Assembly (NCBI RefSeq): GCF_000485595.1
Contig: NW_014577942.1
Coordinates: forward strand, 107,253-130,544
From: Priapulus caudatus
Taxonomy: Eukaryota > Priapulida > Priapulimorpha > Priapulimorphida > Priapulidae
Direction of reading: 5' to 3'
Length of the DNA: 23,292 nt
Numbering within the stretch: position 1 is the stretch's first letter; every line of letters starts with the position of its first letter. Below are positions 1 to 10,125 of the stretch, piece after piece. The position numbers and the translations under genes were made by a program. A model generated the notes under the pieces. It ran no database searches and was not told the origin of the DNA. It saw only the letters and a program-made list of their open reading frames with translations.

Positions 1-33
<33 letters not shown>
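1..33. repeat. TC microsatellite at the left edge
   Basis: This is a pure (TC)n run at the window start; the equivalent before block X' is 6318-6402. Confidence 0.95.
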
Positions 34-37
<4 letters not shown>

Positions 38-1078
38 TTGGGTTGTGTTCGCTATAGCAGTTCACACTTATCCCTGGATTTAGCCCTCGACGCTAAGTCG
101 TCGTCGTCGGCGTAATAAATGTACACTGTGCTTGCGTGCTGAAACTCTCACACACTCGCGCGTTACTACTCGCAGTGTCTGCGTTGGCGATCAGCTGCGT
201 TCTACTGCGCGCTGCGTTCCCTTAGCAACAGCCGGCAAACTCAGCTGATCGGCACAATGACGTGACCTCATCCGCTAGGCGCGCTGGCCAATCATCGCGC
301 GGGAGGAATTTTCCACTCGGCTTTGTCTGCTAGCTCCGCACGCGCATAGCAGCTGGGCACGTGCCGCGCGTGCGTACCCCGTTAGGGTGTACTAGGGGTT
401 GATAATTATTGGTCAGACAGGGGTTAGTCATTAGTGCTGTGACCGCTAATTGCACGGAACGGGTCGGATGTTGTTGACCGCGAGCTTGCGCGCGCACGTA
501 TCTACATCATCGATCTGCATGCTTACACTCGAGAGATGCTATATTTGGAGATATGACGATCGACGGATGTCCTTATAGCTCTGCGGATCGCAAGCCCCCT
601 GGGGATGTTGGTATTCATAGGGTTATGTACGATAGAACTAAGATGCGTAGAGATGCATTGGCAGCAAGTCAGCGTCAACAGGCAAATAACGGCATAAATG
701 CTGGATTGCGAGATTTTCTTTCACACTGTTATTATAGCGGGCTTTCCTTCCTTTAAATTATTCGTTATATGAATGCAATCAACTAGTTATGCTCGCACAA
801 AACATTGCATATATATATATATATTGATTTACCGTTAGATGTATTGAGCTGTTTGATCTGCATGGTTAACCAGCAGTGGTTGGCTACAAGCCGTATATGT
901 TCATACAGTTTTAATGAGCAGGCGAGAATCAAGCGTTATTGCTAGTCTAGACAATACAGTCGATCACTTGAAGTTATTCAATGGGTTGATAACAAAGTGA
1001 ACTAAATATTCTCTTCTCTACAGACGTTTATGAGATAGAATATGCGAAAATATCAATGCATTATCCATATAGGTAGTG
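34..1078 (+). repeat. Block X, first copy of a duplicated non-coding segment
   Basis: This block matches 6401-7502 in the same orientation almost base for base. Differences are mostly single inserted or missing bases, plus expansion of an AT run (808-824 against 7188-7251). It begins after a TC microsatellite (1-33). No reading frame is shared intact by the two copies, so it is not coding as it stands. The first 320 bases are CpG-rich and hold promoter-like motifs. Confidence 0.85.
189..314 (+). promoter_or_regulatory. Promoter-like motif cluster (RFX X-box, CRE, CCAAT, NF-kB-like)
   Basis: GTTCCCTTAGCAAC at 216-229 resembles the RFX X-box and is flanked by exact inverted GATCAGCTG/CAGCTGATC arms (189-197 and 243-251). 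A CRE-like TGACGTGA follows at 258-265, CCAAT at 288-292 and GGAATTTTCC, an NF-kB-type palindrome, at 305-314. The setting is CpG-rich. The same motifs, except CCAAT, recur in block X' at 6589-6602, 6632-6639 and 6681-6690. No gene is visible downstream, so the function is unproven. Confidence 0.3.
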
Positions 1079-1550
1079 CACACACACATGCGCGCGCAAG
1101 CACACCCACGCACGCACCCACAAATAAATCATCACATCATCACGGTAATTAAGATCGCGGCAGATTGAGATCAACAGCATGCAGCAGCAGGAGTTTAATT
1201 ACTGTATCCTGTTCCACGCATTACGGCTACAATAGCGCTTCGCACACATCACAACGCCATGTGCCGATGTATTAACTATTATATAACCGCACGTCGCTCC
1301 TGCATGCTCAGCACGTATAAATTATATAGCACTATATGTGCCGACTGGTCGCCAAGTACACGCGCGTATATGCCTGCGTTCGTCCGCTGCTGCCGTTATG
1401 TTATGCCGCCAGGGAGCAGATTTGATCGCGCTGGCCCCCTGGCGGGAGCGTGTTTGTCATTTATTACTTCGTCTTGTTTCTTGGATAATCTCGTAGGGAA
1501 CCATAGCAAGCCGCTTAGGTAGTTATTGTTTACTATAATATGTCTGGGCC

Positions 1551-1614
1551 CGGTTTCACGAAGCGTAATTAAGTCCTTAATCAAAATTAAAGTTAATTAC
1601 GCTTCGTGAAACCG
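1551..1614. repeat. Perfect 22-bp-arm inverted repeat (fold-back MITE-like)
   Basis: The left arm at 1551-1572 (CGGTTTCACGAAGCGTAATTAA) is the exact reverse complement of 1593-1614, with a 20-base centre. The other copy, at 5087-5145, keeps perfect 20-bp arms although its surroundings vary. Confidence 0.9.
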
Positions 1615-2153
1615 ACCCTGGTATTACAGATACACTGTAACATGCGAGCGCAACTTCAGCAGGTGTATACGCACACGCGTACATTCACGCGCGCCCCAAT
1701 AAAGCGCATTGATTCAAATATGATCATCATTTGGATCCTTTTTCTCCTAGTTTGACGCTCTTTCTCTTCCCTCTCTTTCTTTGACGCTCGTCAAATTCGC
1801 GACCATCTTGCTCTTTTGTTTCTCTCGATAAAATGTATGATTTTATTGACATATTTTCCATTTGTCTAACAGAAAATGTGACCTTTTCATTACCCCCATA
1901 TAAGGCGACACCGCCTTTTTCGCGATCGAATTTATCGCGCCCCAATTATCTCTCATCATAACAGTGTTTTACTGTTCTATTTAGTATTGTTGTGGCTTAG
2001 AACAATGGCTGCTTCACACCCATGAACTCGCAGCTAGGGCCTCGGCGTTCTTATAAAAACATTCCAACGTTACGGTGCCATCACGTTAGAGAGTGCATCT
2101 CGAAGTTAACTTTTTATATTCGATACGTACTCTGTATGTCGGGCTATACATTA

Positions 2154-2298
2154 TCAGGAGTGAATAATAGAGATAGAATCTCTATAAAAGTATTATTCAC
2201 TCCTGACATTATATACCTGATTATATCAGGAGTAAGATAATATAGATCTATATTAATAAGATCTATATTAATAATATCTATATTATCTTACTCCTGAT
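2154..2298. repeat. Two adjacent hairpins with shared TCAGGAGT termini
   Basis: Hairpin one has 16-bp perfect arms (2154-2169 and 2191-2206). Hairpin two has 23-bp perfect arms (2225-2247 and 2276-2298). Both begin TCAGGAGT and end ACTCCTGA but differ inside. They look like two tiny inverted-repeat elements of one family, or one nested in another. Diverged copies are at about 5693-5843. Confidence 0.85.
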
Positions 2299-2558
2299 TA
2301 TATCCTATCAGTATCACACCAAGATCACACGTACGTACGCTAACCGCGTTGTCAGCGTTATCAGCGTTGTCAGCGTTATGCAAAGCATGGTGACGAATAA
2401 ATCATTTATAGCTTGAGCCTTCAATCTTGTTACCCGATGCAGAGCAAATATGACTGGCTGTTTTCACGTCGAAATAGAATACGCACTGAGTATGCAGGGG
2501 TAAGCATAGCTCTAGTACTATAGCCCGCGGATCGCTGCCGCAGGCCCTGCGGCAGCAG

Positions 2559-3566
2559 CTAAAAATAGTTCCAATTTGCTCGCGGTAACCACGGAGGAAA
2601 CGATTAAAATTGCATCGGTTTTGCAAATCGAGAAGTTTGCTCATTGCTCGTTGCTCTCGTTGAGTCATATATATAGCATGACTGTCTCCCGCTTCAATCT
2701 GCGTCCCGTCGGCTTTTTCGGAGAAATGAAGTCGCAACGTTGGTTACCATATATATATATATATATAGCGTGACTGTCTCCCGCTTCAATCTGCGTCCCG
2801 TCGGCTTTTTCGGAGAAATGAAGTCGCAACGTTGGTTACCTAGAAACGTGAAACGCGGGTACCCAACGTGACGCATCAATTTACCCCGACACGCGCATGC
2901 GCGTTTCGTTCTACGTGAAACAATTTTCAACGGGGTAAAACGCTATATACGTGTTCGCGGCTGTGGTACGTCGGTAGGCCTGATAAATTGTTTTTCGTCG
3001 TGAAAGAGGCCGAGGAGCGATAGACATCCGCGGATGGTGGTGGGGACTGGGAGAGCTGTTGCTGCGTTTCCGCAAGAATATAGGCCTACACAACAACAGG
3101 TTGTTGTATATGCCAATACAAGGTTGTTGCGTATATCCTTTGTTTCCGCGCCTCCTCGTCACGGGTCGGTCTCACATCACAGCCTCATATATCCCTAGCC
3201 ATATCCACGTGCATGGTCACAACCTGTGTTTACGCACATGCCGCCCATCTCCTATACATATAGAATCCCCCGGCTGAATAAATGAAAAATGTTTTCCCAG
3301 GTACCTAACACATACCCCGTCAACCCTTCCCCCCACCCCCCACCCACTTAGTGGCTGATCAAGGATACGGCCAGTTTTCCCTGTTTCACTTAAACTATAC
3401 GGCTTCATACGGTGATAGATGATGTAACGTTTATTGATGGATCGAGCTGGAACAGCGCGCGTGTTCCGACTCCCAACCGAAGCCATGTCTACGTGACATG
3501 GTGTAGCTATACTAGCGGACACCCGGAGGTATGGCGCGGGTAGCGGTGGAGATGCAGGGGTGAAGT
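2559..3566. other. Spacer with a local 92-bp tandem duplication, no gene seen
   Basis: Within it, 2676-2748 is repeated at 2768-2840 with one change, separated by an AT run. The rest is mixed unique sequence with short open frames lacking coding character. Confidence 0.6.
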
Positions 3567-3786
3567 ATGACGCACGGGGGAGGTGAGGATGCACAACAAG
3601 GTGGACGAGTTAGGGAGATGCACGGAGGAGGTTGGGATGCACGGAGGAGGCTGGGATGCACGGGGGAGGTTGGGATGCACGGGGGATGCACTGGGGAGGT
3701 TGGGGTGCACAGACGAGGCGGGGGTGCACGGACGAGGCAGAAGGATGCACGGGCGATGTTTGGACCCACGGGCGAGGCGGGGAATG
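3567..3786 (+). repeat. G-rich minisatellite (about 19-20 bp unit)
   Basis: About ten imperfect copies follow a pattern near ggatgcacgggggaggttg. GGGG runs recur on the plus strand. Open frames through it on both strands are repeat artefacts. Confidence 0.85.
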
Positions 3787-3860
3787 CACTACATAAACTA
3801 GTAGGTCTCAGGGGAGAGATAGTGAATATAGAAATAAGTTGTAGATATAGAAATCAGTGA

Positions 3861-3885
3861 ACCCTAACCCTAACCCTATCCCTAA
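3861..3885 (-). repeat. Interstitial telomeric repeat (CCCTAA)
   Basis: This is accctaaccctaaccc followed by tatccctaa, about four units with one variant. Confidence 0.85.
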
Positions 3886-4379
3886 TTCTAAAATAAAACA
3901 AAATTAACCAAAAATACTAAAAAATAAAATAAATAAGAGACAAAATTAGCCAATCAGAGCCGTCCCCTAGCGGATCACTATCTCTACCCTGTGCAAAATT
4001 CCTCATAAACTCGCTAGCGATTCCTTTACGCGGGTTTATTCCCGCATCTGATAACGTGCGTTACGCAGTTTCCTTACCTCACAGAATTACAGAATTACCG
4101 AATTACAGAATTACCTCACGATTGTTATAGAAGAAGATGCACACATACAGACACACTCATCATCACATACACGAACACACGGGGAGAGACTGCAATGTTA
4201 GAGTAATGTATTCCGCTCTAGAAGGAAGTTATTAGCGGAAAGCTGTAGAGTTCGTAGGCAGGTGCAGCGCTGCAGTTTCAGCTGTCGTGAAGTCGGTGTA
4301 TGCGCCGAGCTGATGTGCATGTGTTGCATTTGTGCTGCTGCAGCTGTTGCAGTAGTGTTGCTGGCGCAATCTAAGATGG
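3886..4379. other. AT-rich spacer, no gene seen
   Basis: This stretch contains an A-rich stretch and four imperfect copies of a 10-bp agaattac motif (about 4082-4116). There is no coding signal. Confidence 0.5.
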
Positions 4380-4430
4380 GGGGGGGGGTACACTACTGGA
4401 CTGGAAGGAGTTGCCCACCTCAACTACCAT

Positions 4431-4481
<51 letters not shown>

Positions 4482-4650
4482 TGCGCTGGTCGCGTGTGCG
4501 TGCGTGCGTGTGTGTTGTGTGCTGTGTGTGTGTGTGGTGTGTGTGTGTGTGGCGCGTCGCGTGCGCGTGGCGCCGCGCGCGCGCGCGCGGTGTGTATGTT
4601 CGTTTTGTGTGTGTGGCGGGCGGGCGTGCGTGCGTGCGTGTGTGTGTCTA
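4431..4650. repeat. GT/GC-rich microsatellite
   Basis: A pure (GT)n run (about 4433-4479) grades into alternating GT and GC purine-pyrimidine sequence, capable of Z-DNA formation. It lies directly before block Y'. Confidence 0.95.
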
Positions 4651-4653
4651 TAT

Positions 4654-6101
4654 ATAAATCATACATCATCACGGTAATTAAGATCGCGGCAGATTGAGAT
4701 CAAGCATGCAGCAGCAGAGTTTAATTACGTATCCTGTTCCACGCATTACGGCTACAAAGCGCTTCGCACACATCACAACGCCATGTGCCGATGGATTAAC
4801 TATTATATAACGCCACGTTCGCTCCTGCGCATGCTCAGCACGTATAAATTATTAATAGCACTATATGTGGCAGACTGGTCGCCAAGTACACGCGCGTACA
4901 TGCCTGCGTCTCGTGCCGCTGCCTTGCCGGTATGTATGCCGCCAGGGAGCGATTTGATCGCGCCTGGCCCTGGCTGGCGAGCGTGTTTGTCATTTATTAC
5001 TTCGTCTTGTTCTTGGATAATCTCGTAAGGGAACCATAGCAAGCCGCTTAGGTAGTTATTGTTTACATATATATGTCTGGCCCCGCGTTTCACGAAGCGT
5101 AATTAAGTCCTTAATCAAAATTAAGTTAATTACGCTTCGTGAAACGACCCTGGTATTACAGATACACTGTAAACATGCGAGCGCAACTTCAGGCAGGTGT
5201 ATACGCACACGGTACATTCACGCGGCGCCCCCAATAAAGCGCACATTGATTCAATATGATCATCATTTGGATCCCTTTTTCTCCTAGTTTGACGCCTCTT
5301 TCTCTTCCCTCTACTTTTTAGACGCTCGTCAAAATCGCGACCATCTTGCCTCTTTTTTCCCTCGATAAAATGTATGATTTTAATTGACATATTTTCCATT
5401 TGTCTAACAGAAATTTGACCTTTTCATTACCCCCATATAAGGCCGACACCGCCTTGTTTCGCGATCGAATTTATCGCGCCCAATTATCTCTCATCATAAC
5501 AGTGTTTTACTGTTCTATTTAGTATTGTTGTGGCTTAGAACAATGGCTGCTTCACACCATGAACTGCGCAGCTAGGGCCTCGGCGTTCTTATAAAAACAT
5601 TACCACGTTACAGGTGCCATCACGTTAGAGAGTGCATCTCGAAGTTAACTTTTTATATTCGATACGTACTCTGTATGTGCGGCTATACATTATCAGGAGT
5701 GAAAATTAGAGATAGGAATCTCTATAAAAGTATTATTCACTCCTGACATTATATATACCTGATTATAATCAGGAGTAGATAATATAGATCTATAATAATT
5801 AAGAATCTAATATTAATAATATCTATATTATCTTACTCCTGATTATATTCCTTCAGTATCACACCAAGATCACACGTACGTACGCTAACGCGTTGTCAGC
5901 GTTATCAGCGTTGTCAGCGTTATGCAAAGCATGGTGACGATAAATCATTTATAGCTTGAGCTTCAATCGTTGTTACCGATGCAGAGCAAATATGACTGGC
6001 GTGTTTTCACGTCGAATAGAATACGCACTGAGTAATGGCAGGGGTAAGCATAGCTCTGTTACTATAGCCCGCGGATACGCTGCCGCAGGCCCTGCGGCAG
6101 C
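4654..6101 (+). repeat. Block Y', second copy
   Basis: This is a copy of 1124-2558 in the same orientation, preceded by an expanded GT-rich microsatellite in place of the short AC tract before Y. Beyond 6101 the palindrome is completed and the sequence runs through a unique link (6128-6317) into a TC microsatellite and then block X'. Confidence 0.85.
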
Positions 6102-6127
6102 AGATCCGCGGGCTATAGTACAGAGCT
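6051..6127. repeat. 77-base near-perfect palindrome
   Basis: The arms read TAGCTCTGT, ACTATAGCCCGCGGAT and GCTGCCGCAGG inward from both sides and meet at about 6089. A few single-base indels interrupt the pairing. In the first copy (2509-2558) only the left arm and centre survive. Confidence 0.85.
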
Positions 6128-6317
6128 AGGGTAAGCACGTATGCTCTTTCTCAATTATGTCCAAATATTTCCCGAGTGAAAATTGCGTGCATCAATCAGT
6201 GCGTCAAAGACATTCAGGCGCAAACTACGGGAAACGGAAAAGGCCACGCGCGGTACTTACCTAATTCGTCCGCTCGCGATATCCGCCGCTGTTATCTGTC
6301 AGAGACTCAGAGGTCAG
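6128..6317. other. Unique link between Y' and X'
   Basis: This stretch joins Y' to X' and has no copy elsewhere in the window. If the duplication is a tandem array, the matching stretch of the first copy would lie left of the window. No gene is seen in it. Confidence 0.6.
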
Positions 6318-6340
6318 AGTCTCTCTCTCTGTCTGTCGTT

Positions 6341-6402
<62 letters not shown>
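6318..6402. repeat. TC microsatellite
   Basis: This is a (TC)n run with minor interruptions that precedes block X'. It is followed by the same tgttcgttgggttg junction seen after the run at 1-33. Confidence 0.95.
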
Positions 6403-7193
6403 GTTCGTTGGGTTGTGTTCGCTATAGCAGTCACACTTATCCCTGGATTTAGCCCTCGACGCTAAGTCGTCGGTCGTCGGCGTAATAAATGATACACTGT
6501 GCTTGCGTGCTGAAACTCTCACACACTCGCGGCGTTACTACTCGCAGTGTCTGCGTTGGCGATCAGCTGCGTTCTACTGCGCGCCTGCGTTCCCTTAGCA
6601 ACAGCCGGCAAACTTCAGCTGATCGGCACAATGACGTGACCTCATCGCCCTAGGCAGCGCTGGCCATACATCGCGCGGGAGGAATTTTCCACTCGGCTTT
6701 GTCTGCTAGCTCCGCACGCGCATAGCAGCTGGGCACGTTGCCGCGCGTGCCTACCCCGTTAGGTGTACTAGGGTTGAATAATTATTGTACGACAGGGGTT
6801 AGTCATTAGTGCTGTGACGCTAATTGCACACGAACGGGTCGGATGTGTTGACCGCGAGCTTGCGCGCGCACGTATCTACAATCATCGATCTGCATGCTTA
6901 CACTCGAGAGATGCTATATTGGAGATATGACGATCGACGGATGTCCTTATAGCTCTGCGGATCGCTAGCCCCTGGGGATGTTGTATTCATAGGGTTATGT
7001 ACGATAGAACTAAGATGACGTAGAAGATATGCATGGAGCAAGTCAGCGTCAACAGGCAAATAACGGCATAAATGCTGGATGCCGAGATATTTCTTTCACA
7101 CTGTTATATATAGCGGGGCTTTCCTTCCTTTAAATTATTCGTTATATGAATGCAATCAACTAGTTTATGCCTCGCACAAAACATTGCATATAT

Positions 7194-7251
<58 letters not shown>

Positions 7252-7540
7252 TGATTTACCGTTAGATGTATTGAGCTGTTTGATCTGCATGGTTAACCAA
7301 CGTGGTTGGCTACAAGCCGTATATGTTCATACAGTTTTAATGAGCAGGCGAGAATCAAGCGTTATTGCTAGTCTAGACAATCACAGTCATCATTGAAGTT
7401 ATTCAATGGGTTGATAACAAAGTGAACTAAATATTCTTCTCTACAGACGTTTATGAGATAGAATATGCGAAAATATCAATGCAATTATCCATATAGGTAG
7501 TGCACCACATAATGCGCGCGCCAGCACACCACGCACGCCA
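6401..7540 (+). repeat. Block X', second copy
   Basis: This is a copy of 34-1078 in the same orientation, continuing through a diverged form of the AC-rich edge at 1078-1120. The RFX-like, CRE-like and NF-kB-like motifs are kept, but the CCAAT box at 288-292 is altered here (tggccatac). Confidence 0.85.
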
Positions 7541-7596
7541 CCACATTCGCACGCGTGCACACCAACGTACACACACACACACACCCACACACACAC

Positions 7597-7633
<37 letters not shown>

Positions 7634-7635
7634 CA

Positions 7636-7667
<32 letters not shown>

Positions 7668-8015
7668 GCACACACACACACCACACACAACACATACATA
7701 CACACATGCGCACGCACGAACACAGGCACGCACGCGCACACACCACCAGCAGTAACACACACACACAGCGCGCACGCAACGCACGCAGCGCACAGCACGC
7801 ACGCACGCACAGCGCACACACACGTGGTGTTGTGTGCGCGTTGCCGTGCATGCGTGCGTGCGTGCGTGCGTGCGTGCGTCGCGCGTGTGTGTGCTAACGC
7901 TGGTGTGTGTGCGCGTGCGGTGCATGGTACGCACACACACATAACACATTCACATACATGCGCGCGCGCACGAACACACGCACACACGCACGCACATTGG
8001 CACAGCGCGCACACA
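7541..8015. repeat. AC/GC-rich microsatellite with strand switches
   Basis: CA and CACG repeats occupy about 7541-7820, GTGC repeats about 7823-7920, then CA repeats again. The switch makes inverted-repeat blocks. Long open frames on both strands here encode only Cys/Val or Thr/His repeats and are not genes. Confidence 0.95.
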
Positions 8016-8021
8016 CCAAAC

Positions 8022-8293
8022 CAGGGCCGTAGCTGCCGGAGGGGCGGGAAAGCGCGCCCCCCTAGATTTTGGAGCAAATTTAAAAAAATAATTGTTCTTA
8101 CTAAAGAGAATTGTTGTAGTCAGATATGAAAGGTTGTACATGTACTCAAAAGTGCCTCAATACCACCTCCTGTGATCTACATTTCAAACTTTTCTGTGGA
8201 AGGACCCCAGACCCCACCTGTTTTCTCACCCCCTCCTGAAATCCTGGATTCGCCACTGCACCCCCCTAGGAATTTTCTCAGTATACGGCCCTG
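8022..8293. mobile_element. 272-bp hAT-like non-autonomous element
   Basis: The ends CAGGGCCGTA and TACGGCCCTG are perfect 10-bp inverted repeats. The flanks ccaaac and ccaacg may be an imperfect 5-6 bp duplication, and the flanking sequence ccaacgtacacac also occurs upstream at about 7562, which looks like the unoccupied form. The element sits inside the AC-rich microsatellite tract. It has no coding capacity. Confidence 0.7.
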
Positions 8294-8299
8294 CCAACG

Positions 8300-8328
8300 T
8301 ACACACACACACACACACACACACACGC
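8300..8328. repeat. AC microsatellite
   Basis: This is a (CA)n run just right of the 8022-8293 element, continuing the tract into which that element inserted. Confidence 0.9.
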
Positions 8329-8362
8329 ACTCGCACCAGAGCCTATATTGATCAATATAGGC

Positions 8363-9850
8363 GCTTTGCTCGCACATATTATATGCATATATTAAATTTT
8401 ACTACTCAGTATAGGTGCCATATGGGAACAGCACTCGTCAAGGGCTATTGTCATCGACTGCAACTCCACCCGATGAACACAGTGTGAATTAGCTACAGGT
8501 ACGCGCGGCATTTGCCAGAGCCAAAGGCGCATTCTGGTTCCTTTATGTATATAGATGCCTACGTGAAGGGTCTTTTATATTTATGTGATACTATTACCAC
8601 CTGCTATTTGATGAACTGGTAACCAGAGAAATACAATATCTGAGCGAATGAGGTGCCTTGAAGAAAAAGGCACTTCTTTTGGAAAGGTGCAAGTGATTTT
8701 TTTGTTTGACGCGCTGTCCGTGTTATTTCAATTAGATGAAACTGCTTCTAGCATGTGAGTTGCACTATTACTACATTAAAATGCTGCACCCTAACATTAC
8801 TATCATAGGTCTCGTTCCGGTTAGAAGCATCAAAACAACCGGAAAGGTTATTTATTATATTATAACATTATCTTGTCATACTATCCACATTTAACCATAC
8901 ACAACTGAATCACGAGGTGTTGATGATACGATTAACATTGGTGTCGTATGTATTATCAACAATTTCGGTTAATAAAATTGTACGTCTAATTAGTTTAATC
9001 TGTGATTGAGACGTGGAGATTAACTTTACAGCAGAAAAAAATCTACACGATTTACTTGACATTTAGAGTATTTGGCAAAGGAAAAATCATTATAATCAGA
9101 GATCGTAGGTGGGCTATTTGATAGCGTAATACGAGGGAATTGCGAGATATAAGCTTCATAACAGGATTCTACTACCATCATGAGAAGAAAAACATCACTG
9201 ACGAAGTTCAATTACGTGGTTAATGAGAAAGACTTTTATTGAAATGTCAAATGATTTTTACGTCATGATATCATCAGAGGAAATGTGATAACCCGATAAT
9301 TTTCTACTAACAACATCATGCAGCAGCAACAACTGCCGTCGTCTGCCTGCCTTGCATTTTAATTTACTGCTGCCATGTTTTTTTTTCAAAATAAAATATA
9401 ACCTCTATAACCTCTTATATTCACATATAAAATATTCGAGTCGCCGAACACCACACGCAAAAAATATTCAATAAAACATCAACTACGTGTGTTCACCTCT
9501 CCAGCAAGATTAACAGTGTTCTTTCTAAATTTCCACAAGCAAAATGTGCACATTTACAAACACTTAATAACAGCTACAAATCTATAATCATGTGGCCGAT
9601 AAAATGCTAACCAACCTGCAATTTCGTTTTGTTCCCTATACTTACAAACAACGGCATTGACATTTTCCAACGACATTCAAACAGGTTTTCCACGACACTT
9701 AGAGGAGCAGCCAAGCGCACGACTTGGATAAAATACAGAAATAGAATGATATTAATACAGAAACACAGAGGTAGCTGCCGAAGACGATACGATTACGATG
9801 ATAACCACAACCCAAAACTACACGCTTATCAGACCACCCAAACACTGCCT
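8363..9850. other. AT-rich intergenic DNA, no gene seen
   Basis: No exon with paired splice signals, RNA gene or clear repeat was recognised. A perfect 22-bp palindrome, GCCTATATTGATCAATATAGGC, lies just before it at 8341-8362. Confidence 0.5.
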
Positions 9851-10125
9851 TAACACTAATGCAATCGTGAAAAAAAACGCGATAACACTTGCGCAATGAA
9901 ATAAAACGCACCAGCGCTAGCAATGCAATCAAGGAAACGTGTATACGGCCGCAAGGTAATCAGAGAAACATTGTCATGGCACGTGTACAATCAATAAGCC
10001 GCATCAGTGTCCAGCAGTCCAATAAAAAAAACTGTATGCTACGGCAGTGTAATCAAATCAATATGACTGCAGCCTGTACGCAATGCAATAACAGATGGAT
10101 TGTACATGCAATCTATAAACAAAAT
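9850..10125 (+). repeat. Very degenerate ~30-bp periodic sequence
   Basis: The core (g/t)(c/t)aatcaa or gcaat recurs about nine times at spacings of roughly 25-36 bases (near 9859, 9893, 9921, 9954, 9990, 10018, 10049, 10083 and 10108). It is often followed by an A-rich gaaac-like segment. It looks like an old decayed minisatellite. Confidence 0.4.

Larger units (their letters stand above)
1124..2558 (+). repeat. Block Y, first copy of a duplicated non-coding segment with hairpins
   Basis: This block matches 4654-6101 in the same orientation. The match ends abruptly at 2558, inside the right arm of a palindrome that is complete in the other copy. It holds three strong hairpins (1551-1614, 2154-2206, 2225-2298) and a 9-bp tandem motif, cgttgtcag/cgttatcag (about 2347-2378). 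Short open frames are broken by indels in the other copy and are not credible genes. Confidence 0.85.

Noticed and set aside
553-756. 67-codon frame in block X
   Set aside because: The second copy breaks it by indels, and the composition is not coding-like.
3507-3860. Pro/His-rich or Gly-rich frames at the G-rich minisatellite
   Set aside because: They are a repeat artefact, open on both strands, and unit length changes shift the frame.
4262-4697. Long open frames rich in Cys/Val or Thr/His
   Set aside because: They are translations of a GT microsatellite, open on both strands and in several frames, with no start context or domain.
7441-8129. Frames of up to 209 codons on both strands
   Set aside because: They are again AC/GT repeat translation; the residues are only repeats of His, Thr, Cys, Val, Ala and Arg.
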